Shown here: one piece after another, positions 17,083 through 27,901 of the stretch
Layout of the letters: every line of letters starts with the position of its first letter
How positions within the stretch are numbered: the first letter of the stretch is position 1
NCBI RefSeq assembly: GCF_003443735.1
Contig: NZ_CP031969.1
Span: forward strand, 2,356,001 to 2,420,000
From: Streptomyces sp. CC0208
Lineage (GTDB): Bacteria > Actinomycetota > Actinomycetes > Streptomycetales > Streptomycetaceae
Length of the DNA: 64,000 bases
Reading direction: 5' to 3'
The notes under the pieces: generated by a model
Told to the model about the DNA's origin: nothing
Seen by the model: only the letters and a program-made list of their open reading frames with translations
Databases searched by the model: none
Position numbers and translations under genes: made by a program

Positions 17083-17796
17083 TCAGGACCAGGTCGCGAC
17101 CACGTACCCCACGCCGTACGGCGCGTCCTCGTACAGCAGCGAGCCGCCGAGAGCCGCGCCCTCGGCCGCGCCCGCGAGGACCTGCCAGCAGGCCCGGCCG
17201 GAGGCCTTCAGTTCGTACGCCAGCTCGGCGTCCAGCGCGCGCAGGGCCGCCACGTCGGCCGCGCCCAGCGCCCGCGCGACCTCCGCGTCGAAGGGGGCCG
17301 CGCGCTCGTCGAGGTAGCCCGGTGCCTTGAGCGTGCGGCAGGCGCTGGCGTCGCCCATCACCAGCAGCGCCACCCGCTCGGCCTGGGCGGCGATGTCCCT
17401 TCCGGTCTGGATACACCGCTCGGGCTCCAGCGGTTCCCCCACCCCGAGTCCCTCGATCGGGGCGTCGGACCAGCCGGTGCGCTCCAGCAGCCAGGCGGCG
17501 ACGGCGAGAGAGGGCGGCAGCGGGCGCTCCGGGGCCGGTCCCCGCTCCGGTCCGAGCCGTACGTCCACCTCCACGCCGAAGCCGCGGAACGAGCCCCGGG
17601 CGCCCTGCGGGTGCGGGCCGCGTCCGCTCCGCTCGGCGGGTCCCACGACGACGAGAAGGTCGGGCCGGGCCGCCGCGAGGACGCCCAGCGCGTCCGTGCA
17701 GGCCGCGCGGGCCACGTCGAGCTCGGGCGCGGCCCCCGCGGCGACCGGTGGCACGAGAAGGGGCGGACACGGGCAGACGGCGGCTGCTGCAAGCAT
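17083..17796 (-). CDS. Class III extradiol dioxygenase subunit B-like protein
   Basis: The 237-residue product begins MLAAAAVCPCPPLLVP and carries PDLLVVVGPAERSG and LLVMGDASACR, matching the LigB/AMMECR-type extradiol dioxygenase fold found as a stand-alone protein in actinobacteria. Metal ligands typical of active dioxygenases are not obvious: there is Cys-Pro-Cys-Pro where His would be expected. Catalytic activity is therefore doubtful. It is 10 bp downstream of the small gene 17807-18103 and 346 bp downstream of miaB, probably in the miaB transcript. Function unknown. Confidence 0.75.
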   Translation of the reverse strand: MLAAAAVCPCPPLLVPPVAAGAAPELDVARAACTDALGVLAAARPDLLVVVGPAERSGRGPHPQGARGSFRGFGVEVDVRLGPERGPAPERPLPPSLAVAAWLLERTGWSDAPIEGLGVGEPLEPERCIQTGRDIAAQAERVALLVMGDASACRTLKAPGYLDERAAPFDAEVARALGAADVAALRALDAELAYELKASGRACWQVLAGAAEGAALGGSLLYEDAPYGVGYVVATWS

Positions 17797-17806
17797 GATC
17801 GGCAGC

Positions 17807-18103
17807 TTACTTCCAGGCCCAGGGCCAGGACTCGGGATGGGTGCTCCACGCCAGTTCGCCGAGCCGGTACACCACACGGACCGTGGACATCATGCCTTCG
17901 ATGCGCGCGTAATAGGCGTCCCCGTCACCGATCCGGTAGACCTGCCGGCGCTTCTGGCGCAGAGCGATGCTCGGACGGTGGGTGCAGGCGAGCTCGTACA
18001 GGCGGGCGCGGGCCTCCTCCCGGGTGCCCTCGAAGTGCGTCACCTCGTCGAGGTCGTAGCTCTCCCCGACACCGCGGTCGATCAGGATCACCCAGCGCGC
18101 CAT
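17807..18103 (-). CDS. Conserved actinobacterial protein of unknown function (98 aa)
   Basis: This compact soluble protein begins MARWVILIDRGVGESYDL, with a basic middle (RPSIALRQKRRQVYRIGDGD) and a Trp-rich end (ESWPWAWK). No known domain is recognised. It lies 39 bp after miaB and 10 bp before the extradiol-dioxygenase-like gene on the same strand, so co-transcription with the tRNA-modification gene is likely. Codon use is typical of the window, which supports a real gene. Confidence 0.75.
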   Translation of the reverse strand: MARWVILIDRGVGESYDLDEVTHFEGTREEARARLYELACTHRPSIALRQKRRQVYRIGDGDAYYARIEGMMSTVRVVYRLGELAWSTHPESWPWAWK

Positions 18104-18142
18104 GCCCCGCCCCGCCTCTCCTGCGTGACCGGCGGCGGGCGC

Positions 18143-19669
18143 TCAGTGCGCCGCGCAGCCGCCCGTGGCCGCCGGCAGCGGCTCGGGAACCCCGATCTTC
18201 GGCAGGCCCAGCATGACACCCGCGGGCGTGGCGGCCTCGGCCGCGTTCCGCTTCTCCCACGCGTCCCCCGCGCGCGTGCGGCGCACATCGAGGACGCCGC
18301 CCTCGGCGAGGAGGTGGTGCGGGGCGGCGTAGGTGATCTCGACCGTGACCACGTCGCCGGGGCGTACCTCCTGGTCGGGCTTGGTGAAGTGGACCAGGCG
18401 GTTGTCGGGGGCGCGGCCGGAGAGGCGGTGGGTGGCGCCGTCCTTGCGGCCCTCGCCCTCGGCGACCATCAGCTCCAGAGTGCGGCCGACCTGCTTCTTG
18501 TTCTCCTCCCAGGAGATCTCCTCCTGGAGGGCGACGAGACGCTCGTAGCGCGACTGCACGATCTCCTTGGGGATCTGCCCGTCCATGGTCGCCGCGGGGG
18601 TTCCGGGGCGCTTGGAGTACTGGAAGGTGAAGGCGTTCGTGAAGCGGGCCTGGCGGACCACGTGCATGGTCTGCTCGAAGTCCTCCTCGGTCTCGCCGGG
18701 GAAGCCCACGATGATGTCGGTCGAGATCGCGGCGTCCGGCATGGCTGCGCGGACCTTCTCGATGATCCCCAGGTAGCGCTCCTGGCGGTACGAGCGGCGC
18801 ATCGCCTTGAGGACCGTGTCCGAACCGGACTGCAGGGGCATGTGCAGCTGCGGCATCACGTTCGGGGTCTCGGCCATCGCCTCGATCACGTCGTCCGTGA
18901 AGTCACGGGGGTGCGGGGAGGTGAAGCGGACCCGCTCCAGGCCCTCGATCGAGCCGCACGCGCGCAGCAGCTTGCTGAATGCCTCGCGGTCGCCGATGTC
19001 GGAGCCGTACGCGTTGACGTTCTGGCCGAGCAGCGTGATCTCGGAAACGCCTTCGCCGACCAGGGCCTCGATCTCGGCGAGGATGTCGCCGGTACGGCGG
19101 TCCTTCTCCTTGCCGCGCAGCGCGGGGACGATGCAGAAGGTGCAGGTGTTGTTGCAGCCGACGGAGATCGACACCCAGGCCGCGTAGGCGCTCTCGCGCC
19201 GGGTGGGCAGGGTGGACGGGAATGCCTCCAGCGACTCGGCGATCTCGACCTGCGCCTCCTCCTGCACGCGCGCGCGTTCCAGCAGGACCGGCAGCTTGCC
19301 GATGTTGTGCGTGCCGAAGACGACGTCGACCCAGGGCGCCCTCTGCACGATGGTGTCCCGGTCCTTCTGAGCCAGACAGCCGCCGACCGCGATCTGCATG
19401 CCGGGCCGCGAGGCCTTGCGCGGCGCGAGCCTGCCGAGGTTGCCGTAGAGCCGGTTGTCGGCGTTCTCCCGCACCGCGCAGGTGTTGAAGACGACGACGT
19501 CGGCGTCCCCGTCGGAGCCCTCGGGGGCGGGCACGTACCCCGCTTCCTCCAGCAGTCCGGACAATCGCTCGGAGTCGTGGACGTTCATCTGGCACCCATA
19601 GGTGCGCACTTCGTACGTTTTCGGAGATGAAACGTCCACTGCCGGGCTCCGGTCGCTGCTGATGGTCAT
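18143..19669 (-). CDS. miaB: tRNA-2-methylthio-N6-dimethylallyladenosine synthase
   Basis: MiaB is a radical-SAM methylthiotransferase that adds the 2-methylthio group to isopentenyl-A37. The N-terminal MTTase domain has [22 protein letters not shown] and GGCLAQ, whose three cysteines bind the auxiliary cluster. The radical-SAM motif [14 protein letters not shown] lies near residue 170, and the C-terminal TRAM domain precedes a Cys-His tail. The length of 508 is normal for Streptomyces. Two small conserved genes follow closely on the same strand. Confidence 0.97.
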   Translation of the reverse strand: MTISSDRSPAVDVSSPKTYEVRTYGCQMNVHDSERLSGLLEEAGYVPAPEGSDGDADVVVFNTCAVRENADNRLYGNLGRLAPRKASRPGMQIAVGGCLAQKDRDTIVQRAPWVDVVFGTHNIGKLPVLLERARVQEEAQVEIAESLEAFPSTLPTRRESAYAAWVSISVGCNNTCTFCIVPALRGKEKDRRTGDILAEIEALVGEGVSEITLLGQNVNAYGSDIGDREAFSKLLRACGSIEGLERVRFTSPHPRDFTDDVIEAMAETPNVMPQLHMPLQSGSDTVLKAMRRSYRQERYLGIIEKVRAAMPDAAISTDIIVGFPGETEEDFEQTMHVVRQARFTNAFTFQYSKRPGTPAATMDGQIPKEIVQSRYERLVALQEEISWEENKKQVGRTLELMVAEGEGRKDGATHRLSGRAPDNRLVHFTKPDQEVRPGDVVTVEITYAAPHHLLAEGGVLDVRRTRAGDAWEKRNAAEAATPAGVMLGLPKIGVPEPLPAATGGCAAH

Positions 19670-19725
19670 GGCTCAAGGGTAGGCGCTCCGCGGAGACCGT
19701 CGCCCCGGTGCCCGGCCGTGGCCGC

Positions 19726-19893
19726 TCAGGGGCGCAGCAGCCGCTCCAGGGCGCTCGCGCCGACCGTGGAAGGGCTCGGGGAAGCGGACTTCGGGCGGTG
19801 CAGGGAGTCGTGGTCGCAGCTGCGCACGTCGCCCGAGCCGCCGTACGTGATCGACTTCGGCCGGGACAGGGAGTACGTCGTGGATGACGTGCA
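19726..19893 (-). pseudogene. Possible 3' remnant of a disrupted gene
   Basis: One minus-strand frame reads 55 codons to a TGA at 19726-19728, with nearly every third base G or C (for example RPKSITYGGSGDVRSC and SASPSPSTVGASALERLLRP). That is the composition of real genes here. The frame has no ATG or credible GTG start and meets an upstream TGA at 19894-19896, at the edge of the argG promoter. It reads like the C-terminal end of a gene whose front was lost, perhaps when argG and its neighbours arrived. The protein family is not recognised. Confidence 0.4.
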
Positions 19894-19920
19894 TCACGCG
19901 GGAGGTGAGCCCCGGGGACT

Positions 19921-21410
<1,490 letters not shown>

Positions 21411-21430
21411 GGCACCTCACGACGTTCGTC

Positions 21431-21466
21431 AGAAGGGGCCGGTGCGAGACAGCACCGGCCCCTTCT
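21431..21466. terminator. Bidirectional terminator between argG and rutA
   Basis: Arms AGAAGGGGCCGGTGC (21431-21445) and GCACCGGCCCCTTCT (21452-21466) form a perfect 15-bp stem with a six-base loop. The end overlaps the first base of the convergent rutA stop codon. Confidence 0.9.
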
Positions 21467-22539
21467 CACACCCGCCCCTCCCGCGACCGCATCAACGGCT
21501 GGATCCGCGTCCCGAAGGTCTCGATCCCGTCGAGGAAGTCGTCGAAGACGAGCATGATCCCCTTGGTCCCGTCGACCCCGGCGATCTCGTCGAGCATGCG
21601 CGCGACACTCTCGTACGCCCCGACGAGCGTGCCCATGTTGAAGTTCACGGCGCCCTCGGGCAGCACGATGGTGCGGGCCGTGGAGGAGTCGTCGGCGGTG
21701 GTGTCCGTGGCCGACTCCCCCGCCATGTAGGCCAGCGCCGCGCGGTCGGCGCCCGCGTGGTACTCCTGCCACTTCGCGCGGGCGGCCTCGTCGCTCTCGT
21801 CGGCGATGACCATGAACAGGGACAGCGCACCGACGTCCCGCCCGGTCTCCCGCGCCGCTTCCACCAGCGTGGCCGCGCTGTCCGCGAAGGCGAGCGGGGT
21901 GTTCACGCCGCTGCCGAGGATGAAGTTGTAGTCGGCGTGCCCGGCGGCGAACCGCATGCCCGTGCCGCTCTGCCCGGCGGCCACGATGTCGATGTGCCCG
22001 TTCGCCGGCCGCGGCGAGAGCACGCAGTCGTCCATCTCGTAGAACTCGCCCTTGAAGTTGCTGACGCCCTCGCTCCACAGCTCCTTCATCACCGTCACGT
22101 ACTCGACGGCGCGCGCGTACCGGTTGCCGAAGTGCTCGTCGCCGGGCCACACGCCCATCTGCGTGTACTCGCCGGGCGCCCAGCCGGTGACGATGTTGAC
22201 GCCGAACCGTCCGGGGGCGATGGAGTCGACGGTGACCGCCATGCGCGCGACGATCGCCGGAGGCAGGGCGAGGATCGGTGTGGAGGCGTACAGCCTGATC
22301 CGCTCGGTGACCGCGGCCAGCCCCGCCATCAGCGTGAACGACTCCAGGCAGTGGTCCCAGAACTCGGTCTCGCCGCCGAAGCCCTTGAGCTTGATCATCG
22401 AGAGGGCGAAGTCGAAACCGTGCTCCTCGGCCTTCTGCACGACGGCCTTGTTGAGCTCGAAGGTCGGCATGTACTGCGGGGAACTCTTCGAGATGAGCCA
22501 ACCGTTGTTGCCGATGGGGATGAAGACACCGATGTCCAT
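21466..22539 (-). CDS. rutA: Pyrimidine monooxygenase RutA-like (LLM-class flavin enzyme)
   Basis: RutA opens the uracil ring with FMNH2 and O2 in the Rut pyrimidine-degradation pathway. The 357 residues closely follow E. coli RutA in memory: [66 protein letters not shown] and [17 protein letters not shown]. The start at 22539 has AGGAG four bases upstream. No other rut gene adjoins: it stands alone between argG and a signalling phosphatase, so the flavin reductase partner and full pathway must be elsewhere or absent. Confidence 0.88.
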   Translation of the reverse strand: MDIGVFIPIGNNGWLISKSSPQYMPTFELNKAVVQKAEEHGFDFALSMIKLKGFGGETEFWDHCLESFTLMAGLAAVTERIRLYASTPILALPPAIVARMAVTVDSIAPGRFGVNIVTGWAPGEYTQMGVWPGDEHFGNRYARAVEYVTVMKELWSEGVSNFKGEFYEMDDCVLSPRPANGHIDIVAAGQSGTGMRFAAGHADYNFILGSGVNTPLAFADSAATLVEAARETGRDVGALSLFMVIADESDEAARAKWQEYHAGADRAALAYMAGESATDTTADDSSTARTIVLPEGAVNFNMGTLVGAYESVARMLDEIAGVDGTKGIMLVFDDFLDGIETFGTRIQPLMRSREGRV

Positions 22540-22708
22540 GCCGCTCCTCATGATCGGAGACTGCCCGGTCCGACGGCACGGTACACGGCCGGGATTTCGT
22601 CAACTTCCCTTGCAGCAGGGGCAGTTGAGGTAAGGGAATGCCGAGAAACAGCTCGTCGGAATCTGTGAAGCAGGTTTCGACCGGAAACAGGAACGATAAG
22701 TTCCCTCC

Positions 22709-25597
22709 ATGAACGCGCGGCTCGCTCTCCTCGGCTCGGTCACCCCTGGTGCGACGGAGAGCGAGGTCTTCCGGCTGGCGCTCGGGCATGCGGTCGGTGA
22801 GCTGAGCGCGCTCGGCGGGACCGTGCACCTGCGCGGCCCGATGTCCGCGCTGCGCCTGGTGTCCTCCGCAGGTCTGCCGCCCGCCCTCACCCGCTCCTGG
22901 GAGATCGTCGACCAGGAGGGCCCCCTGGCCCCGGCTCGCGCGCTCCAGCAGGGCAGGGGCGTCTGGGTACCGCTGTCCCCGGACGCGCCGGAGAAGGCCG
23001 CCTGGCCCGGCACCGGATTCGCCGCCCTGCCCGTGTTCAGCGGCCGCCGCAGCATCGGCGCGCTGACGGTCCTGGCCGGCGAGCGGGGCGAACCCACCCC
23101 GGAGCACTGGGGCTTCCTGCGGGACGTGGTCGCCTGGACCGAGGACCGCATGGCCCAGGCCCCGCCGCCGTCCGGTCCCTCCCAGGCGGAACTGGGCGGT
23201 GAACGGCTGCGGCAGGCCCTGAAGGAGGTTCAGGTCGGCTCGTGGGACTGGGACATCCGCAACGGTGACCTGAGCTGGGACGAGGCCGCCCTGGCCCTGT
23301 ACGGCACTCGCCCGACCGATTTCACCGGCCGGATCGACAACTGGATGCGGATCGTCCATCCCGACGATCTGGCACCCACGCTGGCGGCGGCGCAGCGGGC
23401 CATCCTCGACCACAGCGTCTACGAGGCCGAGTACCGCGTACGGCGCCTGGACGGCACGTGGGGCTGGACTCAGGCCCGCGGCCGGGCGACCTACGACGAG
23501 CGGGGCGAGCCCCTGCGGATGATCGGGGTCGGCTGGGAGAGCAACGAGTTCCGCACCGCACGGGACGCTCTCAGCAGGGCCCTGCGGCACATGAGCGACG
23601 GCTTCCTCGCGGTGGACGACGAGTGGCGGATCACCTTCGCCAACCTGGAGGCGGAACGCTTCCTCGGCTTCTCCGAGGAGGAGTTGTTCGGACGCCTGCT
23701 GTGGGACCTGCCAGCGACCCGACAGGTCCCTGGTCTCAAGGAGAGCTGTCTGCAGGCCGGGGCCGAGGAGAAGCCCGCCGGGTTCGACGTGTACATCGCG
23801 GACTGCCAACGGCGGCTGCACGTGCGGCTGGTGCCGGGGCCGGACGGCCGCACCCTCTACTTCCAGGACGTCACGGAGAAGCGCCGGCTGGCCCAGGAAC
23901 GGCAGGCGGCGGAACGGGCCGCGGCCGAGCGGGCGGTGCGGATCGCCGAGCTGACCACGGAACTCGCCAAGGCGACGACCTCCCGGGACGTGGTGGACGC
24001 GGTCGCCCGCCGGGTGCTGCCGCCGTTCGCCGCCTCCGGGCTGATGGTCCAGGTCAGCGAGGGGAACCGGCTCCACCACGTCGGCGCGGTCGGCTACCCC
24101 CGGGACTTCGTGGCCCTCCTCGACAGCCGCCCCCGGGCGTCGACCGGCGACCCCGCCTGGGACACGATCGCGACCGGCCTCCCGCTGTTCATGTCCTCGG
24201 CCCACGAGTACGCCGCCCGCTATCCCGAACTGGCAGACTTCCCCACCCGCGGCGAAAAGAAGTCCTGGGCGTTCCTGCCGCTGACGGCGTCCGGCCACAC
24301 CTTCGGCGTCTGCGTGGTCTCCTTCGACCGGCCGCGGCTGCTCGACGACGAGGAACGCGCCCTGCTCACCACCATCACCGCCCTCGTCGCCCAGTCCCTG
24401 GAGCGGGCCCGGCTCTACGACGCCGAGCACACCCGGTCCCGGGAACTCCAGCGCAGCCTGCTCCCCCAGGCGCTGCCCGACCTGCCCGCGTGCACGGCGG
24501 CCGCCCGCTACCTCCCGGCCGGGCAGGGCGCGGACGTGGGCGGCGACTGGTACGACATCATCCCGCTGTCCGGCGGACAGGTCGCGCTGGTCGTCGGCGA
24601 CGTGATGGGCCACGGCCTGCCGGAGGCGGCCACCATGGGCCGGCTGCGCACCGCGGTGCACACCCTGGCCGACCTGGAGCTGCCGCCCGACGAGATCCTC
24701 GGCCACCTCAACGACATCGTCGGCGGCATGGGCGAGGCGTCGTACGCCACCTGTCTGTACGCGCTCTACGACCCGACGACCCGGGCCTGCTCCATCGCCC
24801 GGGCCGGTCATCCGCCGCCCGCGCTGGTACGGCCCGACGGAACCGTGCACTTTCCCGAACCGGACGCCGATCCCCCGCTGGGCGCGGCCAAACCGCCGTT
24901 CGAAACAGCCGAGTTGGAGGTGCCCGAGGGCAGTCTGCTCGTGCTCTACACCGACGGCCTCGTGGAGTCGGCGACACGGGAGATCGACGAGGGCATGGCC
25001 GAGCTGGCGCGGCTGCTCGGCGCCGCCCACGCCGACGGGACCGCCGTGGACCTTGAGCGGCTGTGCGACACGCTGACGGCCGGTCTGCTGCCCGCGGACC
25101 AACAGGCGGCCGACGACGCGGCGTTCCTGGTGGCCCGGCTGCACGCGCTGCCGGCCGACCGGATGGCCGCCTGGTCCCTGCCCGACGACCCGAAGGCGGC
25201 GAGCCAGGCCCGTCGGCATGTGCGAGAACAGCTCGCGGCCTGGAACCTGGACGACCTGTCCCCCACCACGGAACTCCTGGTCAGCGAACTGGTGGGCAAT
25301 GTCGTCCGGCACGCCCGCGGCCCCGTCCGGCTGCGCCTGCTGCACACCACCGAGCTGATCTGCGAGGTCTACGACGGCAGCCAGACCATGCCCCGGATCC
25401 GCCACGCCGCGGACACCGACGAGGGCGGCCGGGGACTCCAGCTCATCTCGGCCCTCTCCTCCCGCTGGGGCGCCCGTTACACCCCCACGGGCAAGTGCAT
25501 CTGGACGGAACAGTCCCTGCGGGGCGCGGCCGAGCCGGCGGACGTGCTGTTCCTGAACCCCGCGGCCTTCGACGAGGACTGGGAGGCGTTGCTGTGA
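22709..25597 (+). CDS. GAF-PAS-PAS-GAF-PP2C-HATPase signalling protein
   Basis: This 962-residue multidomain regulator has a GAF-like region (~10-145), two PAS domains (~175-400), a second GAF (~410-570), a SpoIIE-type PP2C phosphatase (~590-790; GGDWYDIIPL, VGDVMGHGLPEA) and a C-terminal GHKL ATPase like anti-sigma kinases (~830-955; NVVRHARG, EGGRGLQL). Combining both activities suggests it dephosphorylates anti-anti-sigma factors and phosphorylates them in response to a sensed ligand. No sigma or antagonist gene is adjacent. TAAGTT at 22697 ends six bases before the ATG and no ribosome site is seen, so the message may be leaderless. Confidence 0.9.
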   Translation: MNARLALLGSVTPGATESEVFRLALGHAVGELSALGGTVHLRGPMSALRLVSSAGLPPALTRSWEIVDQEGPLAPARALQQGRGVWVPLSPDAPEKAAWPGTGFAALPVFSGRRSIGALTVLAGERGEPTPEHWGFLRDVVAWTEDRMAQAPPPSGPSQAELGGERLRQALKEVQVGSWDWDIRNGDLSWDEAALALYGTRPTDFTGRIDNWMRIVHPDDLAPTLAAAQRAILDHSVYEAEYRVRRLDGTWGWTQARGRATYDERGEPLRMIGVGWESNEFRTARDALSRALRHMSDGFLAVDDEWRITFANLEAERFLGFSEEELFGRLLWDLPATRQVPGLKESCLQAGAEEKPAGFDVYIADCQRRLHVRLVPGPDGRTLYFQDVTEKRRLAQERQAAERAAAERAVRIAELTTELAKATTSRDVVDAVARRVLPPFAASGLMVQVSEGNRLHHVGAVGYPRDFVALLDSRPRASTGDPAWDTIATGLPLFMSSAHEYAARYPELADFPTRGEKKSWAFLPLTASGHTFGVCVVSFDRPRLLDDEERALLTTITALVAQSLERARLYDAEHTRSRELQRSLLPQALPDLPACTAAARYLPAGQGADVGGDWYDIIPLSGGQVALVVGDVMGHGLPEAATMGRLRTAVHTLADLELPPDEILGHLNDIVGGMGEASYATCLYALYDPTTRACSIARAGHPPPALVRPDGTVHFPEPDADPPLGAAKPPFETAELEVPEGSLLVLYTDGLVESATREIDEGMAELARLLGAAHADGTAVDLERLCDTLTAGLLPADQQAADDAAFLVARLHALPADRMAAWSLPDDPKAASQARRHVREQLAAWNLDDLSPTTELLVSELVGNVVRHARGPVRLRLLHTTELICEVYDGSQTMPRIRHAADTDEGGRGLQLISALSSRWGARYTPTGKCIWTEQSLRGAAEPADVLFLNPAAFDEDWEALL

Positions 25598-25697
25598 GGG
25601 CGCGCCCGTTCGGCCCAGCTCCACGGGCCGGATGCCGGGCGCGTCCCTAGATTCGCGGTGACGGCTGTTCCGGCCCCGCCCGAAAGGCACACGACCC

Positions 25698-26153
25698 ATG
25701 GCAATACGCATCACGCTCACCGGCGCCGCGCTGGCCGTCCTGGCCACCGCCGGACCGCTGACCGGCGTCGCCCACGCTCAAGGCGACCTGGACTGCGCCG
25801 ACTTCCGCTTCCAGGAGGACGCGCAGGCGGAGTTCGACCTCGACCGCAGCGACCCCGACCGGCTCGACGAGGACCAGGGTCCCGACGACGGCATCGCCTG
25901 TGAGGCGCTCCCCCGAAGAGACACCGCCGCCGTGAGCGTCGCCACGCCACCCGCCACACCGCTCTTCACGCCACTCACCACGCCGCTTCCGACGCTCGGT
26001 GTCCAGGGCGGGTCCGGAGGCAGCGTCGGCCCCGCGGGTTTCGAGCGCGCTGTCGGGGTGGCACTGGCCGTCGGCGGAGTCGGCCTCGCAGGCGCGTACG
26101 TGGTGCGGCGGCGTCGTGCCGCGAACCCGCACCCCCGCCTCAAGGATCGATGA
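25698..26153 (+). CDS. Secreted excalibur-domain calcium-binding protein with C-terminal anchor
   Basis: A signal peptide (TLTGAALAVLATAGPLTGVAHA) is followed by an excalibur motif: DLDCADFRFQEDAQAEFDLD and later DDGIACEALP, with the two Cys and the DxDxDG-like calcium ligands. A Thr/Pro spacer, a hydrophobic segment (VGVALAVGGVGLAGAYVV) and an Arg-rich tail suggest membrane anchoring outside the cell. AAAGG precedes the ATG. Its 3' end overlaps the convergent response regulator by 14 bp. The function of excalibur proteins in this genus is not established. Confidence 0.82.
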   Translation: MAIRITLTGAALAVLATAGPLTGVAHAQGDLDCADFRFQEDAQAEFDLDRSDPDRLDEDQGPDDGIACEALPRRDTAAVSVATPPATPLFTPLTTPLPTLGVQGGSGGSVGPAGFERAVGVALAVGGVGLAGAYVVRRRRAANPHPRLKDR

Positions 26154-26793
26154 GCCCCGCCCGTATCGCGTACCGGGTCAGCTCAAGACGGTCCCGCATC
26201 CCCAGCTTGTGCAGCAGGTTCGCCCGGTGCCGCTCGACGGTCTTCGCACTGATGAACAGCAGCTCGCCGATCTCCTTCGTGGTGTGACCCTCGGCGACCA
26301 GCTTGAGGATCTCCTCCTCGCGTTCGGTGACGGCCCGCCTGGGCAGGTCGTCACCGCGGTGCAGCCGGTCGAGGTAGGACCGCACGAGGGCCCGCTCGGC
26401 CCCGGGGTAGACGAAGGACTCGTCGCGTACGGCGGCCCGGCACGCCTCGACGAGATCACGGTCGGCGACGGACTTGAGCACGTATCCGCTGGCCCCGGCC
26501 TTGAGCGCCTCGAAGAAGTACTGCTCGTTGTCGTACATCGTCAGGATCAGGATCCGCAGCTCCGGCAGCCGTCGGGACAGCTCACGGGCCGCCTGCAGTC
26601 CCGTCATCCGGGGCATCGCGATGTCCAGTACGGCCAGATCGACCTCACGCGCGCGTGCCAGCTCGACCGCCTCGGCGCCGTCCCCCGCCTCGGCCACGAC
26701 CGTGAGGTCCGGCTCCCCCTCGAGAATCAGCCGCACCCCGCGCCGTACGAGAGTGTGGTCGTCGGCGAGCAGCACCCGGGTCGGGTCCGTCAT
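26140..26793 (-). CDS. NarL/LuxR-family response regulator
   Basis: The 217-residue product has a receiver domain with DD near the N-terminus (RVLLADDHTLVRRG), the phosphoacceptor in DLAVLDIAMPRM, and Lys in YVLKSVADRDL. A GerE-type helix-turn-helix follows (TEREEEILKLVAEGHTTKEIGELLFISAKTVERH). Its ATG overlaps the stop of the upstream histidine kinase by one base, so the pair is translationally coupled. Targets are unknown. The divergent K+/H+ antiporter genes next to the kinase are possible ones. Confidence 0.93.
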   Translation of the reverse strand: MTDPTRVLLADDHTLVRRGVRLILEGEPDLTVVAEAGDGAEAVELARAREVDLAVLDIAMPRMTGLQAARELSRRLPELRILILTMYDNEQYFFEALKAGASGYVLKSVADRDLVEACRAAVRDESFVYPGAERALVRSYLDRLHRGDDLPRRAVTEREEEILKLVAEGHTTKEIGELLFISAKTVERHRANLLHKLGMRDRLELTRYAIRAGLIDP

Positions 26794-27827
26794 CAGCGCA
26801 CCCCCGCCTGGAGCGGTATCCGCAACCGCACGTCCGTCCCCCGCCCGGGACCGCCCTGCACCGAGAACACCGCCCCGACCAGCAGCGCCCGCTCCCGCAT
26901 CCCCTGGATCCCGGCCCCGTCGGGCACCCCGCCCAGCCCCTTGCCGTTGTCCCGCACGAGGAGTTCGACTCCCCCCGCGACCGGCTGGAGCCGGACTTCG
27001 GCACGGTCGGCGGCAGAGTGCCGCGCGGTGTTCGTGAGCCCCTCCTGGGCCACCCGGTAGACCACCAGTTCCGACTCCTCGGTCAGCCGGGGCAGATCAC
27101 CGCCGACGTGATGGCGCACGGTCAGCCCGTGCGTCGTGAACTCGGCCGCGAGAGACCGCAAGGCGCTCGACAGCCCGAGCTCCTCCAGCACCCCGGGCCG
27201 CAGCCGCCGCGCGATCCGACGGATCTCGTCGAGTCCGGCCCGGGTGGCCTCCTGCGCCTGCCCCACGTCCTCCCGCAGCTCCTCCGGCGCCCGGTCGGCG
27301 ACCCTCTTGAGCTGCAACAGCACGGCGGTCAGCGTCTGCCCGACCTCGTCATGGAGCTCGCGGGCGATGCGATGGCGCTCGCGCTCCTGCGCGGAGAGCG
27401 CGTGGGCCGCGCCGGTCGCCCGCTCGGCCTCCAGCCGGTCGAGCATGGTGTTGTACGTCGTGATCAGCGCGGCCGTCTCGGAAGGACCGGAGACGGGGGC
27501 ACGCACTCCGGGACGGAGCAGATCGGCGGCGGCCATGGCCCGGCCCAGCCGCTGGAGCGGGACGAGCCCCACCCGCAGCACGAGGGCGTTGGCGACCAGC
27601 AACAGGGCGAGCCCCCCGAGGACGACCACGGCCTCCCCCTGCCGGACCGGCGTCGACACGGTGACCGGCCCCAGCAGCAGCGCGGCGGCGACGACGAGGC
27701 CCGCGGCGTTGAGCGAGAAGATCCGCCAGAACAGCGACACGGCCCTGCCCTCACTCCTCTCGTACGACGCCCGAGGCCAAAGTCTCGCCGGGGCCCGCCG
27801 CTCGCGGATATCCGTCACGTCACCCAT
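26793..27827 (-). CDS. Sensor histidine kinase (HisKA_3/NarX-type)
   Basis: Two hydrophobic segments near the N-terminus (FSLNAAGLVVAAALLLGP and VVVLGGLALLLVANALVLR) flank a short extracytoplasmic loop. A HAMP-like linker, the dimerisation helix with phospho-His in RHRIARELHDEVGQTLTAVL and an HATPase domain (YRVAQEGLTNTARHSAADRAEV, DNGKGLGG) follow. The start is uncertain: ATG 27827 has a poor ribosome site, and GTG 27740 just before SLFWRIFS is a reasonable alternative. It is the cognate kinase of the following response regulator. A divergent gene begins 74 bp upstream. Confidence 0.9.
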   Translation of the reverse strand: MGDVTDIRERRAPARLWPRASYERSEGRAVSLFWRIFSLNAAGLVVAAALLLGPVTVSTPVRQGEAVVVLGGLALLLVANALVLRVGLVPLQRLGRAMAAADLLRPGVRAPVSGPSETAALITTYNTMLDRLEAERATGAAHALSAQERERHRIARELHDEVGQTLTAVLLQLKRVADRAPEELREDVGQAQEATRAGLDEIRRIARRLRPGVLEELGLSSALRSLAAEFTTHGLTVRHHVGGDLPRLTEESELVVYRVAQEGLTNTARHSAADRAEVRLQPVAGGVELLVRDNGKGLGGVPDGAGIQGMRERALLVGAVFSVQGGPGRGTDVRLRIPLQAGVR

Positions 27828-27901
27828 GTCGCCACCGTACGGGGGCCTGGCAGCATGCGAACCCGGCACTCGCGATCACTCGAACCACAAGGGGAAGAAA
27901 C

